A stretch of DNA of 64,000 nucleotides from Helicostylum pulchrum (GCA_025677825.1 JAIXMO010000035.1:124001-188000), one strand, 5' to 3'. Shown: positions 8,616 through 22,841, counted from the first letter of the stretch. The notes: generated by a model from the letters alone, not told the origin. A program made the numbers and translations.

Positions 8616-11600
8616 CTATATAAATTTGCGTACATTATTACTACGTCGTGGGTTAAGTTTTAAATAAAAGATGGATTGAATTTCAGGTCTTTGCGTGTGT
8701 GTCATACAGCCTTGTATCACTGTTGTGTCGTTCAGTGTTTGGAAATACGTTAATCGAATTTGATCTCCAGGAATAACTTGTACAAGATCACCCTATGTAA
8801 AAAAAAAAAAAAAGACAAATTAGTCCCCCTCTTTCTTTCTTTATTAGAAATAAAGCTTACTGTGTCTACATGATGTATTTCAATAAACTGTGGGTCAAAC
8901 GCAATAATGTATGGGTACTGAAACACTATATTTTCCGGGTTTCCTTCCCATTCACACAACAAAGGCAGCCTAAAAAGAAATAAAATCAGTATATGTTCAC
9001 ACTTGTATACACTTCCTCGGTGCAATTTTACTTTTGTGGACCACGATGAACCAAAGACCCGTTTCGATTATTGACATAAAAGCAAAACTTATTATAGCAA
9101 AGCAGAAACTTATCATGAACACGGTACATGGCCAAAGGTTTAATGGATTCCGCTTGCCGATGCACAAAATTAAACTGTGGATCTCCTTTATCCGGAATAT
9201 CTCTTCCTCCCACGCTTAAATTCTCTGGGTCTATAATTTCAAATCCGCGTTCACACACAATCAACATTTTGCTTTTCAAAAAATGAACATAACTAGCTTC
9301 TGCTCCAACATAAAATTCCTAAAATAATAAAATTCATTTACTATCCCATTCTCTTTCTCTATTTTTACCTTTTACCTTGTATTTTTTAAACCAAGAATGA
9401 TTTGACCTACTACTCAATAAAAATCCAGTCTTTTGTGTAATATACTTTTGGTTTTTACGATCTCGTAAATCGTACAGAGGCTCTAAACAAGTGAAAATAC
9501 TCATGGTGTTCTTCTTCTTTTTAAACAGCACGAGGTCTCGGTTATTACAAAACCCTACTTGGAAAAATTGAATATGTTGGCCTAATTCCTGTCCGAGTCT
9601 TACTGGTGCTTTTCCGTTGGTAGCTGGCGAAACCAATAAATCCAAAGGATACGCCTTTAAAGTTTTATCTATATACACTTTTAGTATCACCTCCCTTTTT
9701 TTTAAATCGTATATATTTTACCTGCTAAAACCAACAAGATATGATACTTTTCTAAAACTGCTAATTGCGTTACGTTTTCACAAGACAATACTTTCCGTGT
9801 ATTAAGCACATGTAAACTCTTGAAATAAACGCCTGTATCTGTTCCCACCGCAATATGTGCTTCATTATTTATGGTATCTAACAAAAATTGTTATTTTTTT
9901 TTAAAAAAAATAATCCCCCCCCCTTTCAAACTTACAAAATGGAACTGTACAATTGACTTTGCCTTGCTTTGTTGAAGTATTAGCAGCCGCCACAGTTCGA
10001 AAAGACGTATCGTCCAACGTAATGACTTCATACACATCTTCTCCGGTCCTCTTTTTCAGTGAAGCCTTTGCTTCTTCAATAGCAGATATCCATTTCTGTC
10101 TTTCCTCCAACAAGCAAGAAAACGAATACATTCCGCCTCGTTTACCCAAGTGGTAAAACGTCAGTGGCACTAACCCGTACGGAAACGATAGAGAAGATAC
10201 GTGCAGGTACCCAGCTGTTGTATTGGATAGTAAACTTCGTGCTGTTGAAGAAGCATTATGCGACACTGTATCGCCGGTGACAACATGCAGCATCTGAAGC
10301 GGGATAGGGCGTCTCCAAACCCGATAAACCTCTACCGAATGAGCTACTACTGCTACGTTATTATTCGTCGATTTCCGAACTTTGGTCATCAATAACAAAT
10401 GATCGAAAAGAAAAGTTCGTATATCTGATTTCTCCGTGACTTCGATTCCATTACTACGTCGCTTAATATCTCCCTGATAGTACAGTCTTCGATGCGGATC
10501 AGTTAACTCTAAATTTTGAAACTCGCCCTGTTTAAACGTAATCTTATCATTGATTTCCAAAATCTGAACTCGTTTCTTAAACACTTCGGCTAACGTATCT
10601 GATTGCGAGGCAACTTTTTTAACCATGTCCGAGCACCGTGTTAAATACGTATGATCAGGATGGTCTTTATCGGTCTTTTTTAAAACGGCTTCTATCAGTA
10701 GCGGGTACCTTTGCATTCGGGTAACCGGGTTCAACAAGAAATGTCGAAACGGTAATCGTCTCATCCGTTTGGTTTTTTCAACTTGCACCATGAACCTTTC
10801 AAAATCCGGGTTGTTCCGTTGCTCCTCCTTCACCAAGTACTCGGCTAGCGAAACGCGAGGACAGTACTGCGAGAACGGGTTTTCAAAATACGCTACATGT
10901 TGAATCAACGTATCGCCCACCATGGACACAAACTCACTTTCTCTTTGCAGCCCAAGCAAGTCATTTAGCAACGCACTACTGACCTCTACCAACTCTTTAC
11001 AGTTGCCAAACACTTCCTTTATAAATTCTTCTCGTTTCTTGACGGAGGGAATGATATTGCTTTTCGCAAGCAGTGGATTGACAATGGCTTCAACAAGTGT
11101 GTCCAAATCCTTTTTATATACTCGTTCGGAATAGATGAGCTCGTTGATCGCTTCTTGTCGAGCGATTTCTCGTTTGGAGAGGCTGCGTAAAAGTTCTTTG
11201 GGGGCACGTTGAGCCCAAGCCAGTTGAGAGTCGGTGTTGTTGTTGTTATTATTGGATGGTGATGGTGGTAGTGATAGTAGTTGTTGGTCGGAAGGTGGAC
11301 GGCTGAGACTGCTGATGGTTGGAGTATCGACTACATTAAAGTCAGATACAAATACTTCGAATTTGTTAGGACATCGTGTTGAGTAACATCCACCTTGACC
11401 TGGTACACACGTATAACTGTAACACTCTAATAAACTTGTTAATATACCTGCTGGTACCTCATTTTCCGTCATGTCTTCTTGTAGCGTATAATACTCGTCT
11501 GGCGAATTAAACACAATGTCTTGAATAATCGATTTTTGTGAATAGTGTACAGGTTCAAAGAGCCTAGCTCTCATTAACGTACTAGCAATTAATACACAGT

Positions 11601-12116
11601 AAGCTTCAGGAATACCCTCTAACAAATCTGACAACATTTTCTAAATAAAAAGTAATTTAATGAAAAATGAAAGTAAAAAAAAAAAAAAAAAAAAAAAAAG
11701 AGAGCAAACTTACAATGGCTTCTTGCCCAGTAAATGATTCTGGATACTCATTGGCACAAAACAAATCTCTTACGTTTTCTAAAGCACGTACACGATTTAA
11801 AAATGCTCTGCCCAACACAGACAGATACGCATACGCAGACGGGATTTGTGTGATTGTCGGCGAAGATAAATGTGTATCTTCCCAAAAACGGTTTATACGT
11901 GAACTAGCAGAAGAAGATCTGCTAGGTGGATCGTATATGATCTGTGGAGTTCTAGCTAAATAAGTATTTACATAATCGGAATGGTTGTATTGACCATAGC
12001 TTTGAAAACTAGGTTCCACAAGTGTGGCGGATGAAGCCGATTGTGTACCCGGTGGCTGATAAAATGATGGGTTCTATTATATACATTTTTTTTTAAAAAA
12101 ATAATTCCTTTTTTTT

Positions 12117-12156
<40 letters not shown>

Positions 12157-12370
12157 TGTGTGTGTATTTCCTTACGTGAGTTCTATGAATTGTATGCGAT
12201 CGATATGTTGTATGAGGAGTTCCTCTTTGAGGTTGTTGTAACGAATAAGCTCTGGTGGGGGTATTCTCTTGACTTAGTTCAGCAATGTAAGTGTCAACAT
12301 CGCACATAAGTTCGGCTAACCCTGCGTCTAAAATGTAAGTGTCTTTGTCTTTTTCAGCATTCGACGACAT
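8616..12370 (-). CDS. ROM2: Rho guanine-nucleotide exchange factor, Rom1/Rom2 family (DEP-DH-PH-CNH)
   Basis: Eight exons join in frame: 12370-12176, 12073-11714, 11640-9936, 9877-9722, 9677-9376, 9318-9032, 8969-8861, 8792-8616, giving 1,096 residues, close to the family norm. After a polar N-terminus come a DEP domain (about 150-250, including RALENVRDLFCANEYPESF and EAYCVLIASTLMRARLFEPV), a DH/RhoGEF domain (about 344-531: ELIYSERVYKKDLDTLVEAI; the FLLNPVTRMQRYPLLIEAVL helix), a PH domain (about 545-700) and a C-terminal CNH beta-propeller (about 750-1085: IAVGTDTGVYFKSL, GFEIIDPENL). Known role: activation of Rho1 in the cell-wall integrity pathway, downstream of wall sensors and PI(4,5)P2. 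Introns are 55-104 nt; the first holds a TG microsatellite. Gene symbol is by family; paralogue identity is not resolved. Confidence 0.93.
12119..12166. repeat. (TG)n microsatellite in ROM2 intron 1
   Basis: About 22 TG units with one TA interruption near 12149, wholly within the first intron of the minus-strand RhoGEF, immediately after its donor (GTAAGG at 12175). Read on the coding strand it is (CA)n. Confidence 0.9.
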
Positions 12371-12633
12371 GTTTCGTTTTTTTTATGAGCGCATACAATA
12401 AGAGATAAACTACAAAAAAACGAGAGTGGGATAAAACCAAAAAAAAAAAATGTCTCGTGACTGTTACGATGAAAGCTGCTGGAAAAAAAAGAGGGGATTA
12501 ATGCAAAAAAAAAAGAACCATATTGAAAGGGAAACATTCTTCATGAAAACAGGTTTATCAAAAAAAAAAAAAAAAAAACCCGGTAAAGAGGTATACATAA
12601 TTCACGTGGCTATTTGCTGTGCAACATGATTAT

Positions 12634-12669
<36 letters not shown>

Positions 12670-12989
12670 AGTCTTAAGTATAACACAGGTTTACAAAAAA
12701 GCACTCATTCATTTTCTCCTGATAAGACCGTAAATTGCACATACACACACACACATACACTGCAAAATATACATTACGGGATGTACATATGAAGCAAAAG
12801 ACATGTGAAAGCGCCAATGATACCAGACGATGCTATTTGTTATTAACACTTGCTATTCCAGATTACACACAGGCTATAGTCACGCGACTGAGCATAGCAT
12901 GGTACAAAAAAAGAAAAACAATAATAATAAAAAAAAATGCTTCTTTTCCTTTCTTTTATAAAACCCTTTTCTTTTTTCAGAAAAAAAAT
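12371..12989. promoter_or_regulatory. Divergent promoter region between ROM2 and the BTB gene
   Basis: 619 bp separating two divergent starts. It contains a 31-nt T run (12637-12667), a long A run near 12561-12578 and a short CA run at 12741-12755. The frame of the BTB gene is open upstream to about 12735, but the sequence there is repeat-derived (HIHTHTYT), so translation probably starts at 12990. Confidence 0.5.
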
Positions 12990-14662
12990 ATGAGAAAAAG
13001 AGAACAACAACAACAACAACATTTCTTTTTAGATAGTATATTTGAACCTCCACCACAGTGGAGGACTACAGTAGCTCACAGCAACAACGGTGGTGGTAAC
13101 GCAGGCTACCATGCTCATGCTGCTCATCGATCGCCTATTCATCACCACCTTTCTCTTTCTGAAATTGTATATCAAGATTACAGTAACAATTCCGAGATTC
13201 AAGATGGTAAAGAAGCACTTTTTCTTTTTTTTGTGTTAAATTAAAATTTGCCCTGTTTTTGTTATTAGTTTACCCGATGTATCAAGACCGACGCCAGCTT
13301 CATCAGCGACACTCATTTATCGATTCATCAGGTAGTGGTAGTGATTCCCGGCTACACGGATTTGAAAACAGTTCACTGTCATTGCACACCATATCCACCA
13401 GTGATCAAAACGAAGATCGAAATGAATATGAAGTGCATAATTACGATGATATTGAAGACACCGACAGTGTAGATAAACACGTATTTCAAAGACAAACTGA
13501 TAATGTGAGTATATCCAATTCATTATTTACAGCAGTAGATCATTTAGAGGTGAGCGATCAAGAAGAACAAGATGATGCTAGTTCTACAGAGAATTTACGC
13601 CATGGATATTTACCATTGCAGTATGAAGATCACGAACCAATTGATACAATGATAAATAAACTAAACGTACAAACATCCATTGTTTGGGAAGGTACTAACT
13701 ATATATAAGCATGATATAGCTTCTTTTTTTTTCTTAACAAGCAAGTTAGATTATAGACCGCAATATCGATTATTAAATGAATCTTATGACAATGTAAAAA
13801 AAGGCAAGTGCATAACAAACCAGTGCATAATAACAATAATAATGACTTTATTTAATAAATCAGAAGTGTACAAGGAAATATACACTACTATAGAAAAAAT
13901 GCAAGCGTTAGATCACAAGTTTAATAAAACCAAAATTGGATATCAGTTAGAGATGGAGAAAGACTATTTAAGAATGACAGACGAGTTGATTTCACAGTGT
14001 AAAATGCTTACAAAACAAAAGGAATTTGTCTGCGCTACATTAAAGCCAGCGCAACAAGGTAAAAAGAAAAAAAGAAAAAAGCTTACAATAGAAGATATAT
14101 TTATCTTTTTTTTTTTTTACTAGAAGCAACAAAATTCATCAATGAAAAAGTTCGATTAAATATTGGAGGAAATATGTTTGAAGTAAGTATATTTTTAATG
14201 AGTATTGAAATAGGCACTTATTGCTTTGTTTTAGACCTCTCAAAGCACACTTGGACGTGACACAAATAGCTTATTGGCTACAATGTTTTCTGGGAGACAC
14301 CCAATTTCAGCTGAATCAGATGGATCTTACTTTATAGATCGTGACCCATCTCACTTTCGACTCGTATTGAATTATCTAAGAGATTTAAGGGTACCTAATT
14401 CTTTTTTTTTCTGCTGCAAAAGTACTAATTAAACAATTGTAATAGATTCCTCCTACTGTTCTTCAAGATGTCAAGATGTAAGTTTTAAAAATTCTTATCA
14501 CTGCACAAAGTATATTCTAATTTTTTTTTTCTTCTGTAGTCGACAAGAATTACTACAAGAAGTAAATGTTAATTAAACTTTCTTTTTTTACACAAATACT
14601 AACATATATAAATTTAGGCAAAATATTATCGTATTGATGGATTAATCCATATTTTACAATAG
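12990..14662 (+). CDS. BTB/POZ (T1-type, KCTD-like) protein with Q/H/N-rich N-terminus
   Basis: The clear part of the model: exon 1 ends at GATG|GT near 13205, exon 2 starts VYPMYQDRRQLHQRHS, a coiled-coil exon (YKEIYTTIEKMQALDHK) follows, then a T1-type BTB domain at the C-terminus: VRLNIGGNMFETSQSTLG, FSGRHPISAESDGSYFIDRD, PSHFRLVLNYLRDL, IPPTVLQDVK, RQELLQEVNAKYYRIDGL. The I-G-G-x-x-F start and D-R-D-x-x-x-F-x-x-x-L-x-Y-L-R core are diagnostic of potassium-channel T1/KCTD folds, which oligomerise and often serve as Cullin-3 adaptors. Tiny exons interrupt the BTB domain (14447-14477 and 14539-14567 regions). The intron after exon 3 is GC-AG (13804-13863). The exon 2/3 junction (about 13670-13746) is uncertain: only phase-0 donors at AAC|GTACAA or ATT|GTTTGG fit. 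Confidence 0.8.
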
Positions 14663-14799
14663 CAAAAAAAGCTCTTGTGCAACAACAAAAAATAATTCAC
14701 ATACCACTCCGCCTTAAAAAAAAAATCTTTTATACCACAATCCCCCCATTAAAACTCTCTTTTTTTTCCCCTTTTTCTTTTACATACAAATATATTTTG

Positions 14800-14808
14800 A
14801 TGAAATGA
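14800..14808 (+). promoter_or_regulatory. Minimal uORF overlapping the next start codon
   Basis: ATG AAA TGA at 14800-14808: the stop overlaps the ATG of the main frame (14805-14807) as ATGA. The first AUG on a leader reaching this far would therefore translate two codons and terminate on top of the real start. Confidence 0.5.
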
Positions 14809-16482
14809 GATTGCTTCAAAGACCAACCTTATTTATTATATTAACTGGTTTAATATACGGAGTCTTTTCTCAAAACCATTTCACCACCAAAGTCGAAACT
14901 GGTACATAAATAAATATATCACCTGTAATAAAAATCCCCATCTAATATATCTAATATAGATCCAAGTACCGGGTTCAGCGTACAATACTTTGATACTTAC
15001 AAAGTACTTAGGAACTTAATAACCAATCAATCCTACGCACTAGTATGCTGTGATAGTTCACTTGACGATTTTAAAACTGGATACGATGCTGTTGTAAATA
15101 CTCCATTAACCAATGTCGGTGTTGATACCGAGTTAGAATCTTTACCATTTTTCGAAGTAAGCCATCTATTTTTTTTTCGCATCTCATCTATTTTGTTATT
15201 GACTGTTATAACCAAGTTGTTAGGATTAAAAGATGTAATTAAATCAGCAAAACCAAGTGCCAATGTGACCTCTCCCTGTTTTCCCGATATCACAGATGGT
15301 CCCGCTAATTCTAGTATGGTCATTGATACAATCTTTACCAGAAAAGCTGTAAATGGTGTTGTGGGTGTTAATCCTCAAAATATTAGTATTTCTGCTGGCA
15401 GTAATGAATTAACACCTCTTCAGGTAAAAAAAAAAAAAAAAAATTGCTGTAAAAGGGAAATTTAAATATATGGACCCTGATCGATTTTTATTTTATATTT
15501 GCTTAGCAATCAGCATGGATTATTTTTGTCGCTCATTTCTTTGAAAAAGAATCTGACGGCCAAAAAATTTACGAACTTGTCAAACAAATGTACGACTGTC
15601 ATAAAAAGAATTTGGCTAAATCTGGTAGTAAGAGTATTGCATGGACTACATATGATGCAGTAGGTAAAGCCTGGACAATTCGCTCTGATAAGTATCTTCA
15701 AACACTGGTACATGATGCAGGTAAACCAAAACCCCCCTTTAGTTTAAAACATAATACTAACTAACTATATAAAAAGGTATGAAGTTAATCGCTCCAAATA
15801 ATCAATCCACCATCTTTCAAAATACAACAGAGTTCCACAGCGCTCTTTCTAAAGTCGATTTCGTAATTGATGATACACCAGCCGCCAACTTTAAAAAAGA
15901 TTTTGCCTATACCGATTGGCTTAAAGCAAGTGATTATAAACCAAATAACGCTGCTTCTTTTATCGCTTTGAAAAATGTATTCCGTACCGATTTATTGATC
16001 AATGCTGATGGATACTCTGGTAATTTATACTATAAGATATATATATATAAAAAAAACTAAAAAATGGGGTTTTTATAGACTGGCCTATTCGTCATTCTGC
16101 TAGAGCAGATCTTGCTATTTCAGATGTCATTCATATGGTTTACAATACCTATGAACCTTCATATAACATGAGTTGGCTTCGTACATTTGCTCAAATGAAG
16201 AAACCTGGTTTTGTATCCGACGTAACCTATCCTAGTTGTATTAATCCTGTTCCTAGAATCAATACAAATATCTGTAACATGGGTGCATTTAAACCAAACA
16301 GTACAGATCTCAATACTATCAATACAGCTACAAGTAGTAAAGGTTTATCTACTGGTGGTATCGTCGGAGTTTCAATAGGTGTCATCATTGGTATTGCTGC
16401 ATTAGTTGCGTTTGGTGTATTCAAGTACAAGAGAAGAGGAAAACCCGTTGAGGGTACATTCGTTAAAATGAATGATATTTAA
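14805..16482 (+). CDS. Secreted type I membrane protein, periplasmic-binding-protein-like (siderophore/metal-binding fold) ectodomain
   Basis: Multi-exon gene (introns at about 14902-14959, 15156-15211, 15424-15507, 15721-15778 and 16022-16079). The N-terminus is a signal peptide (LFIILTGLIYGVFSQ). The ectodomain has blocks such as GVDTELESLPFFELLGLKDV, VTSPCFPDITDGPANSS and KSGSKSIAWTTYDAVGKAW. It has several N-glycosylation sequons. Near the C-terminus are a Cys-rich segment (INTNICNMG), a Ser/Thr linker, one TM helix (GGIVGVSIGVIIGIAALVAF) and a basic tail KYKRRGKP. 'LPFFELLGLKDVIK' resembles the substrate-binding lobes of ABC-type ferric-siderophore binding proteins (TroA/FepB-like), which some fungi carry as membrane-anchored surface proteins. 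The family assignment is an inference; the topology is directly visible. Converges with the RhoGAP gene. Confidence 0.7.
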
Positions 16483-16671
16483 ATACTTATAACATCCACC
16501 CACTATTTTTTTTATTACACACACACAATAATATATATATACACACACATCTTTTTTTTGTTCTTATGTATATAAACATATATACGATCAAAATTATTAT
16601 TAAGATTAGGATTTTAGACCATAAATACTTTTTTTTTTTTTTTTGGTTTTTTGCGTACAAATTTTTTTTTT

Positions 16672-19026
16672 TTATGTTTTGAGAATACCGGTAACTTTAG
16701 TACTATCAAGATCATAAATACACTGTTGAGGATCAACAATCATTTCGTTAATTAAAGTCCTCAGGAACGCTTGCTCGTACTTTGAATTTTCAAATACAGT
16801 TGTTAAACTTTCAGAAGGGCACCTTAAAAAGTTGGGAGCAAAGACCATGGCCAAGTTATTGACGTTCATTAGGGTATGTTTGATAATGGAAGGATCGGTA
16901 AATTCCTACAATAAAAAAAAAAAAAGTCAGCACATACACATATACTCGTAAATTGATTGTTTACCTGCAAGAAACTAATGGTAAATAATGCAATACGTCG
17001 ATTGGTATCAGGTAATCCGTTAATAATAGCAATGGCTTTTTCTGCATCTTCAGCATAGCGAATACAATCGTCATAATTTTCACAAGTGATAATTGGATCA
17101 GCCAAGTCTCGTAACCAGTATTTTAATAAAGATGCAGGTACATTTGGATCTGTTATACCTGTAGCATCGTAATTACCATTTTCTATTCGAACCCGCTAAA
17201 AAAAAGAAGCAGCCAATATAAACAAAATGCAGGAAATTATATATATTTATTATGGCAAACTTACCAAATCCGTAACAGCGTCCGCATCACCAGGTACACG
17301 AAATATACCTTCTGATAATTGACCATTTGTTTCTCTTACGGTTTCAGCCAAGAATGGAACAATTTTGGGGATTTGTAAATTAGGGTCCAGTGTATGTTGT
17401 AATTGCATAATGAATGGTAATGATTCACCAAATACAGAAGGTTTAAACGGTGCTTCCTAATATAAGTCTAGTGTTATTATAGAAATTTATTTTCCCTTTC
17501 ACTAAGTACTTACTTTGGCGCGATAGATTTCTGCACTAGTCAATACTTTTCCTTTTGATCCACGAATACAAACACGTTTTAATTTAGTAGAAACGTGTTG
17601 ACTCATAATATCAACATGGTTTTCAGATACTCTGTGGTTTTGTTGAACAAAATCTGTTAAGTAAGCTTCAAGATTTTTGGACGGGGGAAAAGTGACACTG
17701 ATAATGCATAAAATTTCCCAACCTTTTCTAATGCTCTCCCTATTTTTTAAAAAAGAATAATGAAATTAGTAACTAACAAAAAAAAAAAAATTCATGCAAT
17801 TAACTTACCCACTGGGGTTATCATGAAGTTGCTTACATATTTGAACATAAATTTCATCACGCATCTGACCTTTTGTAATACCACAAGTTAAAATAGTTTG
17901 TAAATCGTCAATTTCGTTCCAATGGCGAGGACGTTGTCTATCACCCATCACCATTTGAATCATTTTAAAGCACCTTAAAGCATCTTTATATAAATCTTTG
18001 TTTAGCATAATAAGTGGTTGTTTAATTGAATCTCTTGTCCATTTTAACATTTCGTTCATTGGTACTCTTCTTCGAAATAATCCTCGTTTATGAGTAGAAA
18101 AGTATTTATGAGCAAATCCATCGATAGCAAATCGATTAATTTCTTGTTGTAAACCAACAGGTAATACAGGCCTATTAAAAAGATAATTATTATTTTGTTT
18201 TTTGTAAGATTTATAATCAACAACTTACTTGCGAATAGTTGTGCCTGGAGAAATATTTGATTCACAATCAATTTGATTTAATGGGTGCATTGCAACCGCA
18301 GCCTCTATTAGTAATAATAAATAGGTTAACATTTTGAGTTATAAAAAAAAAAAAAAAAAAAAAAAAAAGAGGGAAAAAAAGAAAATAAACTAACCAGGAT
18401 TATTCATTGGAGCACTGACAGATATAGAGTATCTGCTGGCTGCAGGGGAAGAAGTACCTGATGATCGTGAAACCAAATTTTTGAATGGATTTGTACTACC
18501 ACTGGTAGAAGATTTACTGGTTCTAGTAAAACTAGAGAAAGCAGAAAAATGGGAACCTCTTCTTGACCTATTATTTGATTGAATATCACTAATAGGCTCC
18601 TATTATTTGTTAAATTTAAATAAATCAAGAAAAAATTTTAATAACTAACTTTCAAGGAGTAATAGTTATTGTATTTATATAAATATATACCTTTTGATTT
18701 ATAGAAGAACAGAAACTTTGCTTTCTTGAAGGCACGGTTTTTTTAACTCCAAGTCCAAAATTAAATAATAAACTAGTTGCATTGGTTGGACTACTATCAT
18801 TACTTTGTGGAATTGGTAATACTGATGATAATGATGTACCTTCTACTGCTTGATCTATTGTATGAATACTACCTCCGTCTGATGTAGATCTTGTATGTTG
18901 ACGTATCGAATTAGTAGTATCCGTATGAATAGACAAATCAAGAGACTTGCTATTTCGTTTGGATACTGGATAAATTGGTATTGACTCGGTTGTAATCACT
19001 GTCGTTTCCTTAATTACCATTGCCAT
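16672..19026 (-). CDS. MyTH4-RhoGAP protein (ARHGAP39-like Rho GTPase-activating protein)
   Basis: Multi-exon minus-strand gene from ATG at 19026 to TAA at 16672. A Ser/Thr-rich N-terminus (SLDLSIHTDTTNSIRQH; TRTSKSSTSGSTNPFKN) is followed by a MyTH4 domain near 18059-17640 (MLKWTRDSIKQPLIMLNK, GITKGQMRDEIYVQICKQLH, GWEILCIISVTFPPSKNLEA) and a C-terminal RhoGAP domain (IPKIVPFLAETVRETNG, EGIFRVPGDADAV with the catalytic arginine in G-I-F-R, PASLLKYWLRDLADPII, NVNNLAMVFAPNFLRCP). MyTH4 plus RhoGAP is the ARHGAP39/Vilse arrangement; fungal members exist. Expected role: GTP hydrolysis on Rho/Rac/Cdc42 at the cortex, with MyTH4 binding microtubules or motors. Divergent from the S6-type kinase. 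Confidence 0.88.
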
Positions 19027-19466
19027 TTGTTGTTACTTTATAAAAAAAAGTTAAAAAAGAAACAAAAAGAAAAAAAAAAGAAGAAGAGAAAAAAGAAAAT
19101 AAAATAAAAAGCTTGTTGTATATTTATACATGGTAAAATGACGTTTTTGTATCTGTGGGTTTCAACCAATTTGAGATCTTTGCACGTGTATCATAGTAAA
19201 ACTGTTTTTACCACCAATCAACTATATAATTTCTATCTTTTTTTTTTTCTTTTTTTTTTTAATTGCACAACAGACCAACCACTTCATCTATCAAATACAT
19301 ATGTCAAGGGCTATTAGGTGACACTATTGCTGTTAATTACACGTGTAATTTAAACTGTTTACAGCTTGAATTTTTCTCCCTTTTTTTATCTTTATTTTTT
19401 TTTATTTTTACCCTCACCTCTTTTTTTTTTTTATCTTTTTTATAAGCAATTTTTAAAAAACAAAAA
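19027..19466. promoter_or_regulatory. Divergent promoter region between RhoGAP and AGC kinase
   Basis: 440 bp with T/C-rich strands and A-rich runs on the RhoGAP side. No ORF or RNA gene. Confidence 0.45.
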
Positions 19467-21148
<1,682 letters not shown>

Positions 21149-21155
21149 ATCCTTT

Positions 21156-21158
<3 letters not shown>

Positions 21159-21188
<30 letters not shown>
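21159..21188. repeat. (CA)15 microsatellite in kinase 3' flank
   Basis: Perfect CA dinucleotide run starting 10 bp after the kinase stop codon, probably in the 3' UTR. A T26 run follows near 21250-21270. Confidence 0.9.
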
Positions 21189-21198
<10 letters not shown>

Positions 21199-21475
21199 AT
21201 TCAAAATCAGGAGGTAAAAACTTAGAAAAACCTTTAGTGTCAATAAACTTTTTTTTTTTTTTTTTTTTTTGGCTGATCAAATTTAGTATCATTCGAGTTT
21301 AAGGCACACTGAATACTTTTTTAATAAGTGCGAGTGATGTATGAAATACGCGGCCCAGACAAACTTTCTTTTTCAAAAAGTGGCACGCATGATTTGAAAC
21401 GCCGTATATTATTTTTACTTTTTTTTTTTCTTTCACTTTTTTTCACTTTTTTTTTTTTTTTTACCTTTTTGAACC

Positions 21476-21630
21476 ATGTCAGATAGCAGTAAACGAAGAA
21501 AAGTCGAGTATACTTGTCAGTACTGCGATAAATCTTATAAAAAACCTAGTAGATTAGCTGAGCACGAACGAACACATACTGGCGAGGTAGAAAAAAAAAA
21601 AAGTTTCTAGTTGAGATCGATTGTTTATTC

Positions 21631-21661
<31 letters not shown>

Positions 21662-22827
21662 CTTTTAATAGCGACCATTCAAATGTACTCACGTTGGTTG
21701 TGATAAAGCATACTTTAGATCGAGTCATTTAACAGCTCATGAACGTATACATTTGAACATAAAAGACTTTTGTTGCTCGTTTGATGACTGTACTGCTGCT
21801 TTTTCTACTAAACAACATTTATTACGACACGAAAAGATACATATCTCTCCTGTTATTAAGGTAATTTTTTTTTTATATTATATTACATACAGTTTTTTTT
21901 TTACTAGTTACTTATGAAAAAAAAAAAAGTGTGAGTTTCCCGGATGTAATGCAGAGTTTACCAAGAGGTTTCAATTACGTTGGCATAAAGCTTCTCATGA
22001 AAGGAGTGCACACCCTTGTCCTGTTTGTCAAACTGTATTTGATTCTTTACCTGCTCTAGAAAAGCATAAAGACAGAGTTCATGAGAGTAAGTAAAAGGTT
22101 TATATAATTAGAATCCTATATTGAACAATATTACATAGATCCTGTTACCTATAATTGTAGTATATGTCAAAATATATTTGCTAAATGGACCGAGTTAAGA
22201 AAACACGTACAAACAGATCATCCTATCCAGTGCACCTTGTGTAAAAAAGTTTATTCAAAGACATTTAATCTAAAGCAACATATTAAAGAAAAGCATATAG
22301 AAGAAGAAACTATACCCTGTGATTGGCCTGGATGTGAATCCGTGCTTCAAACGGTAAGCAATACACTTTATTATACTTATTGTTATTGCTCATGTGTAAT
22401 CAATCATATTCTACCTTAGAAACGAAGTTTTAAAATGCATGTGGCATTAGTGCATGAACAAGATACCCGGTTCAAGTGCGAGATATGTAATAAAGGCTTT
22501 CCTTATAAATCTATACTAGATAGACATAAAGGATCACACACACCTGTAAGTTAAAAGCACTATCTCTCTCTCTCTCTCTCTTTCTTGAAAAAGAAACTAA
22601 TTACTCTTTTAAAGAAATCTAAATCAGCTTCACCTAGACCTAAAAAATCAATCATAGAACAATTGACGGGATTTAATCATTACACAAAAAACGAAAAATT
22701 TGAGTGCCCTTTCCCTCAGTGTCTATTCAAGTTTACAAATTCCCATTTATTACGTCGTCATATAGAAGGAAAAAAGCATGTAGAAGATGTCAAATTATTT
22801 GAACAAAGTCGGGTAACTCCACCCTAA
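21476..22827 (+). CDS. Transcription factor IIIA, nine C2H2 zinc fingers
   Basis: Starts MSDSSKRRKVEYTCQYCDKS and continues through nine C2H2 fingers with short TFIIIA-type linkers: GCDKAYFRSSHLTAHERIH, DDCTAAFSTKQHLLRHEKIH, GCNAEFTKRFQLRWHKASH, CPVCQTVFDSLPALEKH and others. The last finger (CPFPQCLFKFTNSHLLRRH) is separated from finger eight by a spacer containing KSIIEQLTGFNHYTKNEKF, a feature of fungal TFIIIA. Known role: binds the 5S rRNA gene internal control region and 5S RNA, recruiting TFIIIC/TFIIIB for Pol III. At least six introns. The stop codon (22825-22827) lies 14 bp from the stop of the convergent roadblock gene. Confidence 0.88.
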
Positions 22828-22841
22828 AATAAAAAAATATG

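Noticed and set aside
12735..12989. Upstream extension of the BTB frame (HIHTHTYT...)
   Set aside because: Derived from a CA repeat and a poly-purine stretch; ATG at 12990 is the better start.
18404..18628. 74-codon minus-strand frame in the RhoGAP gene
   Set aside because: Out-of-frame shadow; the true frame encodes the Ser-rich linker.
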